DNA from: Hydnum rufescens UP504
Taxonomy: Eukaryota; Basidiomycota; Agaricomycetes; Cantharellales; Hydnaceae
DNA length: 30,080 bases
Assembly (NCBI GenBank): GCA_014904985.1
Contig: MU129011.1
Coordinates: 40,080-70,159, forward strand
Direction of reading: 5' to 3'
Shown here: one piece after another, positions 21,103-30,080 of the stretch
Position numbering within the stretch: position 1 is the stretch's first letter
Layout: every line of letters starts with the position of its first letter
The notes under the pieces: model-generated
The model's input: the letters and a program-made list of their open reading frames with translations, nothing else
Told to the model about the DNA's origin: nothing
The model's database searches: none
Translations under genes and position numbers: made by a program

Positions 21103-21864
21103 TCTCTGTGGGATGATGCAAGCATGCCACCGCGCTTATATTCCTTGCCACAACAGTTCCTGCCCCCGTGGATCGTGTTCCACGTGTCGACTCCCAACTC
21201 CTGGAACTCCTGGCCCTTCTGCCTATTCTGTGGTGGCTCTGCCTTCATGGGATATTCGAATTTGTCCTGTACCACTTTAGGATATTTAAGCTTGAAGTCA
21301 GCTCAAGCCGTGAGCTGAACCGATGACAAGGCGAGCCGAGCTGTCAAATTAACTGCACCAAGCCGAGCTGAAGCAGTTGACAATGTGGTTGATTAACAAT
21401 GTGCACACACCCCTCATGGACTGGATTCACTTCAAACGTCGCACGGTTCAGACAACAGAGTGATTGAACCGGTCTTGACAGATGGTTGCCATGGGCGAAA
21501 GAATGAGAACATAAAGTTGTGCTCAATGTGGAAGCCAATGCGGCGGGACGTCAGGGAGAACAGGTCGTGTATTCAACAAATATCTTACCCTGCACTTTCT
21601 GAATCTGAATATCTCCAGCTCGTCCTGCCTGAAAATGTTGTTTTCTTCTCGTAAGTCGAGGCCTATTCAGCCAAATCATCACCCCAATTGAGCTGATATC
21701 AAGAAACAATTCACAAAATCATATACAAGACATAGACATTTTTCAAGGCTCGCGTCCTCGTAGTCCAGACTGTTCACATCCCCATACTCATTTCTTCCGT
21801 CTCTACAGTTCAATGCCTCTCACTTGCATTCCCAGTACACTCGAAAGTTGACACGATCCTAAAC
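21103..21864. other. No gene seen
   Basis: Flank of the TIR element. About 21296-21385 is rich in GAGCT/AGCCGAGCTG motifs, resembling subterminal sequence of some hAT elements. From about 21760 the DNA becomes C/T-rich (TCACATCCCCATACTCATTTCTTCCG), typical of a fungal promoter or leader preceding the ATG at 21865. Confidence 0.35.
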
Positions 21865-22060
21865 ATGCCTACTCAAGAGTACTTCCAATCAAGTGCCTTC
21901 GTCCCCAGCCCGGCGGCAGAGGATCAAGATGGTGATGCCGTACCGTCCAGCTCCTGGGATGTCTTGGGGTCGTGCTGAGTCCGAGATGTCACAGGAGTAT
22001 TGCGATGTGAAGGAGAGTATACAGGCACTGGTGACCAGGAGCGAGTGCATTAATGGGTGA
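21865..22060 (+). CDS. Candidate two-exon micro-gene (46 aa), function unknown
   Basis: Preceded by a pyrimidine-rich leader and a fair start context (CTAAACATGCC). Exon 1 (21865-21939, 25 codons) begins MPTQEYFQSSAFVPSP. A 55-nt intron (21940-21994, GTACCG...GTGCTGAG...CACAG) leads to exon 2 (21995-22060), ending SECING with the Cys four residues from the end. Without splicing the frame stops at 21976 after 37 residues (DVLGSC). Small size, an acidic middle and a terminal C-x-x-x recall basidiomycete lipopeptide pheromone precursors, but I-N-G is not a normal CaaX tail, so this is only a suggestion. No homologous motif is recognised. Confidence 0.3.
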
Positions 22061-22414
22061 TCTAACATGCCAAGTTACAAATGTAATGTGACAGAAATAA
22101 CACGCAATGAGTCGTATCAAAAAATATCTGAAGGGGCTTCATGCCTTTGGTTTTGGTTTTCAATCTTGTTCCATTGCCTTCTCCACTTGCCCACCATTGC
22201 CATGCCCAATACCAGATCCCTGAACAGGATCTTCGACTTCGAGATCCCACCCATTCTCCTGCAGAATTCCAAATCCAAGGTCACGCACCATACCCATGGG
22301 ATCGCGCAAAGTCGACCAATATTTTCCAGAGATATAAACGATCACAGTTTCAGGGGTCTTGTTAAGGTACTCGAGAGTCTTGCAAAGCTTTACTCGAATT
22401 TGGCCAATTTTGTC

Positions 22415-22469
22415 CTATAGTGATATGGTTCAAGCCTTGAAATATGCAAAAGAGATATTGAGTACTCAC
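22415..22469 (-). other. 55-nt intron in the nuclease-like gene
   Basis: Read on the - strand it starts GTGAGT and ends CACTATAG; it is phase 0 and joins KHFVDL to DKIGQI. Confidence 0.7.
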
Positions 22470-22926
22470 CAGATCCACAAAATGCTTTGCCTCTAGGCAA
22501 TATACTCGGCCATCGATGCCTTCCCATAAACCATCCCATTCCACAATATCTTTTTCAGCCGTAAGGTAATGCCAGCCGTCTGGCCTGCTCGGATCCTTCG
22601 CCTTGAATCGCGTGATTCCAGACATGCTGAGATGACACTCCATCGTCTTTATCGACTTCTCTTCAAAGACCTTGTCAGCAATTTGATGGTGGAGGCTATC
22701 CTCCTGCCAAGGGGCAAAGAACAGATGCATGGCCTCATATACGACACCGGGGTTGACGCGGGAATGATCCAGTATAGAACCATTGTACACATGACCTGTC
22801 TGGGTGTTCAGGAAGCACCATTCGCGAAATTCGCCATGGAAATCTTGGAGGGTGTTGAATACTATAGTCTTGGCATCTCTACTCTCCGGAGTCACCATCG
22901 TAATAGTGAATGGTCCAGGTGCAGCT

Positions 22927-23049
22927 TGTCAGTGGATTGGGTCCGCAGACGATCCCGATCGTATCCTGTCCGTATTTAGATACGTGGCCCCGTCATGTAT
23001 ATACGTATTATGCAACGTATTCGGCTCTTGCCGACCAGTTTTTTCGACA
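22927..23049 (+). repeat. Copia 5' LTR (123 bp)
   Basis: TGTCAGTGGATTGGG...TTTTTTCGACA. One mismatch to the 3' LTR (CCCGTCATG here, CCCGTCGTG there), again CA against CG. Confidence 0.95.
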
Positions 23050-23068
23050 GGTTATGGGCCCATGCGCC
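23050..23068 (+). promoter_or_regulatory. Primer-binding site, initiator-tRNA-Met half type
   Basis: GGTTATGGGCCCATGCGCC follows the LTR with no gap. Its complement, ending GGGCCCATAACC, resembles the anticodon arm of initiator tRNA-Met (CAT anticodon included) rather than a tRNA 3' end. Copia of Drosophila is known to be primed by such a half-molecule. Confidence 0.7.
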
Positions 23069-23114
23069 CTGTAGCGTATACCACCTTCTAAGCTAGTACC
23101 TGCCACCTGCCACC

Positions 23115-24161
23115 ATGTCAAATGTTAATGCCCTCCTGGCTGCTGTAGCCAAGTTGTCTGGAGCAGATAACTACTATGACTGGGCTTTTCAGATGCAGCT
23201 CATCATGATGCGCTCAGGCTGCTGGGGGGTTGTTAATGGCTCGGTTTCCAGACCCCGCCACACTGATCTCGCGCGTCTTGAGGATTGGAATGCCAAATCT
23301 GCGGACAGCTATACTGCTATTGGCCTGACACTGAACCCGGACCAAACGATTCATATTCATAACTGCACTGATGCACCGTCGGCATGGAGTGCCCTCGAAC
23401 AACTCTATTCGCGAAACTCGGCTGCCAATCGAATTGCCATTAAGCAGCGAATGCAAAACACACGGCTTGCCCCTGGAGACACAGTAGGGGACTACCTGAA
23501 TACCATCACCATCTATGCGAACCAACTCCGATCCATGGGGATCACTGTGAGTGATCAAGATATCACCGACATCCTCCTTGCAAACCTCCCCCTCTCCTAC
23601 GACTCTGTTGCCACTGCCCTCATCATCCGTCATGGGCGACCTACCGTATCCGAAGTGTCAGCTGCTCTCCTCAAGTATGAGATGTGGCTAAAAGAGGGTG
23701 AACTCGATTACTGAATCACTGTGAATGTTGCCAAAAGTGGCCGTGGGAAACCTAGTGGAGTAAAGACCCCGGCGGACTCGAAGTCAGCAAACTCAAAGCC
23801 GGCAGATGACACCAAGAAGGGTAACCGTTGTTACCGCTGTCAACAGCCTGGCCACTTTGCACGTGACTGTATGGCCCTGCCCCCGTTCATGCCGAAACTG
23901 CTACCGTTGCAGTTGCCAATAGCAAATCTATTGAGCTGTTCTAAAAGAGTACTCGGACATACTCACATCATGTTTTCTTTTGGGTGGGATGGAGGTGGTG
24001 CCCGGGCGAGGGGATTGCCATGGATCCGGCTCGTCGATTGGGGTGCGCGGAGGGGATTTGGATGTCCAGCTCTCGGCACACGACACTATCAAGACATCCA
24101 CCATTACTCGCGCGAGGGAGATTGGAACTCTCGGCTCACGGTACTTGCAATTGTGGGGTAA
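23115..24161 (+). pseudogene. Copia-type Gag (UBN2-like) with CCHC zinc knuckle
   Basis: ATG 23115 opens a frame with the Copia Gag pattern: LSGADNYYDWAFQMQLIM, then CTDAPSAWSALEQLYSRNS, RMQNTRLAPGDTVGDYL and DILLANLPLSYDSVATAL. A TGA at 23712 (ELDY-stop-ITVNVAK) interrupts it; the same frame continues through a Lys/Ser-rich linker to CYRCQQPGHFARDC (CX2CX4HX4C, 23829-23870) and stays open to 24161. The part after the knuckle has no pol motif. The Gag would package element RNA. If the TGA is read as a stop, a 199-residue Gag without the knuckle would be made. Confidence 0.8.
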
Positions 24162-24188
24162 TTATTGCCATGTCTCTGTTCTTTAATC

Positions 24189-24445
24189 CAGTGGGAGTAT
24201 ATACCTGCTGCCTCATCTTTTCTGTTTTTCATCTTTTTGTCTCGCTCATCCCAGTCCATTTGCTCCAGTGGGAGTTCTCTGCTCAATATTGCATTTTTTC
24301 GCTCAAGTGGGAGCAAATTGCCTTTTATTTTCTCGCCTTTTCCTACTTCAGTGGGAGCACTCCTCTTGTTCCCCCCCCCATTTTCCTTGCATTCTCTTTG
24401 TTTATTGCTACACCCCCGCCCGATCGTTATCGCTGCGAGTGGGAG
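24189..24445 (+). repeat. Iterated AGTGGGAG motif (five copies) ending in the polypurine tract
   Basis: AGTGGGAG occurs with its GTGGGAG part at 24191, 24268, 24307, 24351 and 24439. The last copy abuts the 3' LTR and so is the functional polypurine tract. The stretches between are T/C-rich. No other feature explains the spacing (77, 39, 44, 88). Confidence 0.75.
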
Positions 24446-24568
24446 TGTCAGTGGATTGGGTCCGCAGACGATCCCGATCGTATCCTGTCCGTATTTAGAT
24501 ACGTGGCCCCGTCGTGTATATACGTATTATGCAACGTATTCGGCTCTTGCCGACCAGTTTTTTCGACA
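24446..24568 (+). repeat. Copia 3' LTR (123 bp)
   Basis: 122 of 123 positions equal the 5' LTR; followed directly by the CAGCT target duplication. Confidence 0.95.
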
Positions 24569-24768
24569 CAGCTTTTGATCGAGCATTCCTTATTGAACCC
24601 AAATGAAGACGTGCGACATGTGGATGGATAGACAATGCCATGCGATGCATTGCGAAGAGATAATAGAATAGAAGCTAGAGAGGCAAGCAACGTTCGGCGT
24701 TCATTTGCGGCAATCTCCGAAACGCCCACGACTCGATTCCCGCAATTGAAATCATTCTCGAACTTCAT

Positions 24769-25656
24769 CTGCTAGTAGGAGATGATATGTATAATGTTTC
24801 AGTTCGTTGATGACTCAATTCCCCTAAGATATTCCCACGAGTCAACTTGCAGGTCCAACAATTCCAACCATGCCAACGAATTTGATCTTGCCAAGGAATC
24901 GATTATTGCGGGCAAGGGTCTCTTTATTCCTGTGGATTCCAGTGCAGCTCAGCCAGAGAAATTGATACCCATTTCTGTAACATCGTTTCTAGGGCTATGT
25001 TGGAGTGCGCCGTGGAAGATGGCCGCCACTACGTCATTGACTCTATCAACAGGACGGAAGGGGACCATGAGAACTGCAGAAGGCAGCTGTGCACTGGTTT
25101 CACTATCCCATCATGCCCAGTATGTGGACTCTGACGGACTCTCATACCTGGCGTCACCGTTGATATCTGGGGTTGATGCACCAACGTCATGGGGCATCGG
25201 TCTTGTGGTCAACAGCTGGTAGCATGGCTCGAAGCTCATTCCAGGCTAGAGCACTGTGTTGGGACCTCGGATGGGCTGAGGTATTGCTCTCGAATCCGCT
25301 ATCTGGCATATCTACAAACTTGGCGTCCATCGTCCAAATACGTTAGTACACTCTGTCAATCAAAACTCCATTGGTCAATATTACTGCGGTCAAGGACGAA
25401 ATCCAGACCAATGAGTCCATTAAGCGAACATTTATCATCTTATCATAGGAAATGATTTGGATATTATCATCGAATTCATCAAATCTGAATGAAACAAAGT
25501 AGACGCCGTCTCGCATGAAGACTCTTCGGTGATTTGACCTTTGCACCAGGCTAGCATGCACGTTTGACATGCCGGCTGCACTTCTTCCTTTGATGCTTGA
25601 GTATTAATTTTAACCAGCTCCCTCTTGTGCTGCCAAGTGATGGTGTGTCTACGTCA
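24769..25656. other. Upstream flank of the nuclease-like gene; possible further - strand exons
   Basis: On the - strand 25343-25570 is open and reads like protein (RRVFMRDGVYFVSFRFDEF), followed by a TACTAAC branch-like site and a TTTGTAG acceptor, so it may be a first exon of the nuclease-like gene or of a separate gene. I could not join it in frame. The + strand open frame at 24782-25222 has no recognisable motif. Confidence 0.3.
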
Positions 25657-25916
25657 TGACAAGGGCAGCATTGTTCATGACCAACAACAATGGGATCCTC
25701 TTTGCTTTGCAGACAAAGTTAGGTGGCAAGCTTCCGGTTAATGCCCCGGCTCTCGAATACGAAGACGGTATGTTTCCCGCACCCTTCCTAAATTACGCTC
25801 CTCTCATTACCCTACCTACACTATGATCTTGATCGCCAGTTCCCCGTCGGAAACAATGTTTAACAGGGGTAAAGATGACACCTGGAATTAACACAACAGG
25901 TACCGATACACATAAT
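25657..25916 (+). other. Weak candidate small gene with one intron
   Basis: ATG 25657 opens MTRAALFMTNNNGILFALQT, followed by a good intron (25768-25839, GTATGT...GATCGCCAG). The downstream exon has no clear end before it runs into the 3' end of the ABC transporter gene on the other strand, so the call is doubtful. Confidence 0.2.
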
Positions 25917-28900
25917 TTATTGCTTGTGTTTGTGTAGAGCTTGCAACTGAACTAATTCGTAACTGAGCAAGGAATGTGTTTAGCTAAACATTCCATACTT
26001 TGCAACACCGACAAAACTTACTATCCTCCGCGCATTCTGAGCCTGTAAAAGTAATGCGACGGAGTAAGTGTTTGATTCAAGAATAGCAACAGTCTGGGTG
26101 CTTACAATTGGTCGTGAGTCCCGGCTTCGGCCACTCGGCCGTCCCGGATATAATAACTAGGAAGGGGGTGTTCAATTCGGAAGTCTAAAAAAATGCGGCA
26201 ACTCAACGAGGCACGCACATGCAATCCGCATTTTGGATACTCGATAGTCGATGTGCAATTGCTATCGTCGTTCGACCTTTCGCGGCGTTATCAAGAGCCT
26301 TTCAGAAAGCTCTGAGTAAAATAGCGCTATCGTGGAGAATGGTATGGAACATACGTCTTGTACCACTTTCTCGGAATTTGAGTCCAAGGCGGACGTAGCC
26401 TAGGTATCGCCGGGAACATCAGCTAAGAGTACAGTAGGGGAATGAAAATAAGTGCATACCTCATCCAGCAAAAGGACCTTTGGATTCCGCAGTAACGCAC
26501 GAGCGATGGCGATGCGCTCTGTAGCATTAGCGGTCAGTGAACCGTCTGAGATCCAAGTCATCGAGGGAGGCACGGACGTTTCTGGCCACCAGACAGCTGC
26601 GAGCCTTTTCCTCCTACTTCTGTCTCGAATTGCTTGGGGAGGGACATGATGAAATCGTAGATATTGGCTAAGGTACGCAATCATCGTCAATCAGGCTTAG
26701 GATTCCGCTGTGATTGACACAACAGCGGTAATCATACCATCTTTGCAGGCACGATCAATCTCCTCTTGGGATACTTCTTCCACTGGCTTGACGGCACCCA
26801 ACAGAACATTAAAGCGGATGGTACCAGCATATAGTGTCTGTCAAGAATAGAGAGCGGCAATGAGAAACAGACGGGCTGATGCGTTTTGCAGCATATCCTA
26901 CCGGTTCTTGAGAAACGAGTGCGAGTTGTTTTCGATAATCCTGCACGTTAAGCTCTGAGATATCTTGCCCTGATTGGGATGGTTAAGCAAGATGACTTGA
27001 AGCATGCCGTTCCACCCACCATCAAGCTAAGCGTTTCAGGGTCCAATTGAAAAGATAGCGCCTTCAGATATTCAAGCCATTCTAAGAAAGGTCAATCTCG
27101 TACCAAAATCTGGCCTGTGTCAGTCAAACGTCAAGGAACGATGAAATAAGACACGGAAGGTGAGGCTAGACATACCAGACGATGGGTCATAGAAACGCTC
27201 TATCAATTGTACCCTGGAAGAATTCATTGAGTCATATCTCACGGAATGTATATGCCGCACTCCTGGGAATATCACCTACACTGTGCTCTTCCTACTCAAT
27301 GGGAAATTGTCAGAGAATCATATTGAGCAATATCATCCAGAAATTCCGCGTACCCTGATCCACTAGCACCCACGATAGCAATATATGACCCTGGAAGGAT
27401 AGTCATCGAAAGGTCCCGAAGCACCCGAACAGAAGGTCGCGTAGCTGTTGAATACATCACAGGTAAGCGAGTCGCTTCCGATCTGCTCATCTACACAGTC
27501 GAAAGAGTCGAAATACTTACGATAGCGGAATTTCACGTTCCTAAGTTCGACTAATCCCTTGCAGTCAGTAAGTGACCCGCCTTCCTCAGATTCCCCATTG
27601 ATCTCGGGTTCTGAATCCATCAACTTGATCATCTCCTGGGCAGCACCCCGGGCCGAAGAGATATCCGGTACGTATCCAAAAACCTGCAGTACAAGCACAT
27701 ACCGGTCAATGAGCTTTCGGAAGGGACAGGTTTCGGGGAACACGCGATGACATTTCCGGCTTGGATAGCACCAAAGCTATAGAGTAATAAAGGACAGCAT
27801 TAACAAACGAAATAAAATCGGCATAAAACTATGGGACCCACGTTGTGCACATCAAACCTTCAACGTGGGAGATTTAAAGAGAGATGTTGAGCCCAAAGCG
27901 GAAAAGAGAGAAAGGGATTAGAAAGACTTGCAAATGTAAAACTGTCGTGTCGAGTATTCCCTATTTGATACCAACCTGGAACCGTACCAAAAAACCTATT
28001 ACAACAAGCAAACAGGCAGAATGAGTCCCCACTTCACGACAACTCAAATCAAATCATCATTAAAAATAATCAAAATAAAACACTCACGAGCGCAATGGAC
28101 CAAAACGTAGTGGCCTGCGCAATGCCATACGTGGCCGCACTCCATTTTCCCCATTGCGTTACATTCCGCACGGGCATTTCGAGACTCCGGGAATACTCCT
28201 GGAAGCAGTCCTGTTCCCGCGTGAGGGATGCAACCGTCCGAATCGCCCCGCTGCCTCGCACGCTAGTTGCGCCGATCCGGCGTGGATGTTCCGGTTCTTC
28301 TTGTCCTTGAGGACGATAACGCGCTAGATTTGAGGGCCAGCCCTGATATCAACCCACGGCGTTCCCGAGGCAATTACATACAACAAAAAAAGAGACGAAC
28401 CAGGCGAATGAAGCCTACGCTGCCAACGATAGGCATGGTAACTATACCAAATGATGAGCAACAGAACAGATTTTGTCGGGCGTGGGTATCAAAACAAGAA
28501 ACACACCGAAGCCAACGAGTGTTAATTTCCAGCCATACACCAGTCCTACAATGATTCCACCCGTGACAGTCGACAGACTCTGGACGATTGACCCAAGGGT
28601 GACTCCAGCGAGACCATACACCTGTACGAAACAATCTCGCTAAGGATAGGGAGCACGGGAGCGATGGAAAAGGAATAATGAATACACCTTTTGAGGCTAC
28701 AGGGCAGTTCCTAATATCAGACGACTCTGAACTGAAAAGGAAGAGTTCAATAATTACTCACTCCATCGGAGAGATTGGACACTAGCACCCCAGTCTGGGA
28801 AAGGGAAAATATGAAGTTATCACGACACCCCGGCGCCAACTGAAGCAATAAATCAATGAAACCTACCGAATGTGCTTCTTCATCAAACCAGCCGACTAAG

Positions 28901-29603
28901 AAAGGTGATCAAGATCAGATAAGATAGTGTACCAAAAAGGGAGGAGGGTCTGGAACGAAGTCAAGCAAATAATAGCACTCACTATCCTGTCGCAGAATAG
29001 CCCTGAATGAAGTACTCCTCAGTTTCTTCGTCAGTTCAGAGGCCGCGTGTCCGAACAAGTAATTCTGGCATGCAATCGTAACTGCATCACAATCCCCGGC
29101 CGGACCACAAAAGTTAGTCCACTGCTCCAATACTGAGCGCCGTGTCAAATAAAACAAACCCACACGAGGCGCAGAGACTGATGATGAAGAACCAAAGCCC
29201 GGTCCTATCGCCTGATCAATCCAATCCAATCAAGGCCATGAAATGATAGGGATCTCAGTAAATCTAGCCAGACACGAGTGTACATGGCCGGCGGGATAGT
29301 GGTTGGACACCCGGACAATAAAAACGTACCAGAGATTCGAAACTGATGGCGATCCGTCTGTTGGAACCCCTGGATGGCCCTCCATATACAATCCATACCC
29401 AGGGTGGACCAATCCAGTCACTACACAAGAACCAAAGGAGGGGAAAGAGTCAAGTCAAACCCGGAAGCCTAACATGGGAATAGAATCCCCGACATCCCCA
29501 AAGCGAACAGCGGCTTACTTATGGCAAATATGGTCCCTTTGATGTACAATCTCTTGTGTTCTCGATTGATGCGCGCCATGCGCCGGAAGAGGGGTGATCT
29601 CAT
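25917..29603 (-). pseudogene. ABCB/Ste6-type ABC transporter, C-terminal half (TMD2-NBD2), frameshifted
   Basis: Read leftward from ATG 29601-29603 (LFRRMARINREHKRLY, which resembles the middle linker of full ABCB proteins): IQGFQQTDRHQF, then ACQNYLFGHAASELTKKLRS, IGWFDEEAHS, TGVLVSNLSDG, VYGLAGVTLGSIVQSLST, AIRTVASLTREQD, VFWYGSRLVSNREYST and FGYVPDISSARGAAQEM. NBD2 is complete: Walker A GASGSGKST (across an intron at 27292-27353), Q-loop ALVSQEP, signature LSGGQ, Walker B VLLLDE, D-loop SALD, H-loop IAHRLS. It ends YELVQLQALHKHKQ with TAA at 25917. Introns include 25963-26021, 26043-26105, 26157-26218, 26299-26354, 26400-26459, 26519-26577, 26668-26737 and 26838-26901. Frameshifts near 28250 (G-run) and about 29390 inactivate it. 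TMD1-NBD1 is not seen, so it was lost or lies beyond the window. Exports lipopeptides or drugs in the family. Confidence 0.8.
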
Positions 29604-30080
29604 TTTAATATGGCTTTAGTTCGGGATGAGGATCTAGGTTTTTTTTTTTTCGTAGCCTCATGATGTACCCAATGACACGTCTGAATCTGAAGATGAGATT
29701 TCGCTGACATTAACCGGCGATGCCACTCAATAAGTTTATCGCCCCAATACTCCCACTATTAGTAGCCTGCTGTGTTGGCCACAAATAATTCTGTAAATGG
29801 TTTTCCGGACCGAAGGACACCTGGGGTCATTCCCAGTACTCGAAATCCCGTGATATCCCAGCGTTGTTATCAACTAATTCCTGATTTGGAACCGTGGCTG
29901 TGATTGCATATACATCTGCTGATAGTTCATTTCCCATTTTGTCATGATGATTTGTAATATCCATTTTTGGTATGTGGTCCGTGTGAATAATATTTCTTAA
30001 TTCGGTTAGCTGCAAACACGGCATTCATAGGAGTACCATCCAATTATTTAACTCGTAGGACCCGTGGTCATTTTTTTTTT
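29604..30080. other. 5' flank of the ABC half-transporter; no gene recognised
   Basis: A T-run at 29638-29650 (A-run on the gene strand) lies just upstream of the ABC frame, and another T-run closes the window at 30071-30080. A 65-codon open frame on the - strand (29827-30024) shows no ABC motif, and the first nucleotide-binding domain expected upstream of the linker is absent. Confidence 0.35.

Larger units (their letters stand above)
22927..24568 (+). mobile_element. Short gag-only Copia-type LTR element (1642 bp), complete with TSD
   Basis: 123-bp LTRs (22927-23049 and 24446-24568), TGTC...GACA, differ at one position. The 5-bp target duplication CAGCT is perfect (22922-22926 and 24569-24573). 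A primer-binding site abuts the 5' LTR and a purine tract abuts the 3' LTR. Internally there is only a Copia-type Gag with zinc knuckle; protease, integrase, RT and RNase H are absent, so mobilisation must have been in trans. LTR near-identity makes it one of the youngest insertions in the window. It disrupts the nuclease-like gene read from the opposite strand. Confidence 0.9.
22160..24768 (-). pseudogene. PD-(D/E)XK nuclease-like gene, split by a Copia insertion
   Basis: The 5' part is at 24569-24768 (KFENDFNCGNRVVGVSEI...) and runs into the target site CAGCT. Across the element the same frame resumes at 22926 (TWTIHYYDGDSGE) when one CAGCT copy is counted. It then shifts near 22880-22895 into the frame continuing SRDAKTIVFNTLQDFHGEF. 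The C-terminal half has VEWDGLWEGIDGRVYCLEAK (22482-22546), an E-D-ExK pattern like PD-(D/E)XK nucleases, as seen at the C-terminus of some fungal effector-like proteins. A 55-nt intron (22415-22469, GTGAGT...CTATAG) leads to DKIGQIRVKLCKTLEYL and VIVYISGKYW; TGA stop at 22160. The role is inferred from the motif only. ATG 22898 could still open an intact C-terminal fragment. Confidence 0.6.

Noticed and set aside
21865..21978. Unspliced 37-aa pheromone precursor ending in Cys
   Set aside because: A CaaX box needs three residues after Cys; here the stop follows directly. The spliced reading is kept only as a weak candidate.
24782..25222. 146-codon + strand open frame
   Set aside because: No domain, no leader, no splice signals; the opposite strand is more plausible as gene sequence.
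30071..30080. Poly(A) tail of a LINE on the - strand
   Set aside because: Only ten T at the window edge; no target duplication or LINE coding sequence can be seen.

Overview
The window reads as repeat-rich, partly decayed DNA from a filamentous basidiomycete, probably an agaricomycete. Introns are short (about 50-75 nt) with GTRNGY donors, CTAAC-like branch points and YAG acceptors. The recognisable genes are nearly all mobile-element genes of types common in mushroom-forming fungi (a Ngaro-like tyrosine-recombinase retrotransposon, Copia, hAT, DDE_1/pogo-like and Tc1/mariner-like transposases). The few host-type genes (an ABCB half-transporter, a nuclease-like gene) are intron-rich and broken. 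I found no rRNA, tRNA or CRISPR. All family names come from motifs read by eye; no database search was possible.

Layout. 1-943: nothing recognised. 944-3271: one long + reading frame of unknown function, broken by three TGA codons. 3300-4105: about 288-bp tandem units, each carrying a homologous spliceosomal-type intron, followed by a 93-bp minisatellite (4145-4424). 4425-6060: repeat debris. 6060-6564: C-terminal end of a hAT transposase. 6565-8654: no gene, very CpG-poor. 8655-10070 (-): dead DDE_1 transposase. About 10380-11940 (-): dead Ulp1-like protease. 12121-17812 (+): a nearly complete Ngaro-like element with split direct repeats in the order A1 - gag - RT/RNase H - YR - B1 A2 - B2. 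17910-21102: a complete TIR element with TA target site whose transposase lies on the - strand. 21865-22060: a possible two-exon micro-gene. 22160-24768 (-): a nuclease-like gene split by a 1642-bp gag-only Copia element (22927-24568) with 123-bp LTRs and a CAGCT target duplication. 25917-29603 (-): C-terminal half of an ABCB/Ste6-type transporter with many introns and two frameshifts.

Two themes link the window. First, decay has a signature. All 17 premature in-frame stops I identified are TGA, and where the family consensus is known the expected residue is arginine, which fits CGA to TGA. Eleven of 13 differences between the paired Ngaro repeats, the one TIR mismatch and the one LTR mismatch are CpG versus TpG/CpA. 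Old regions are almost free of CpG. This fits cytosine-methylation deamination or a CpG-directed RIP-like process. Second, insertions are adjacent or nested: the Copia element sits inside a reading frame, and the TIR element lies 98 bp beyond the Ngaro element. The least familiar object is the intron-bearing tandem array at 3300-4105.
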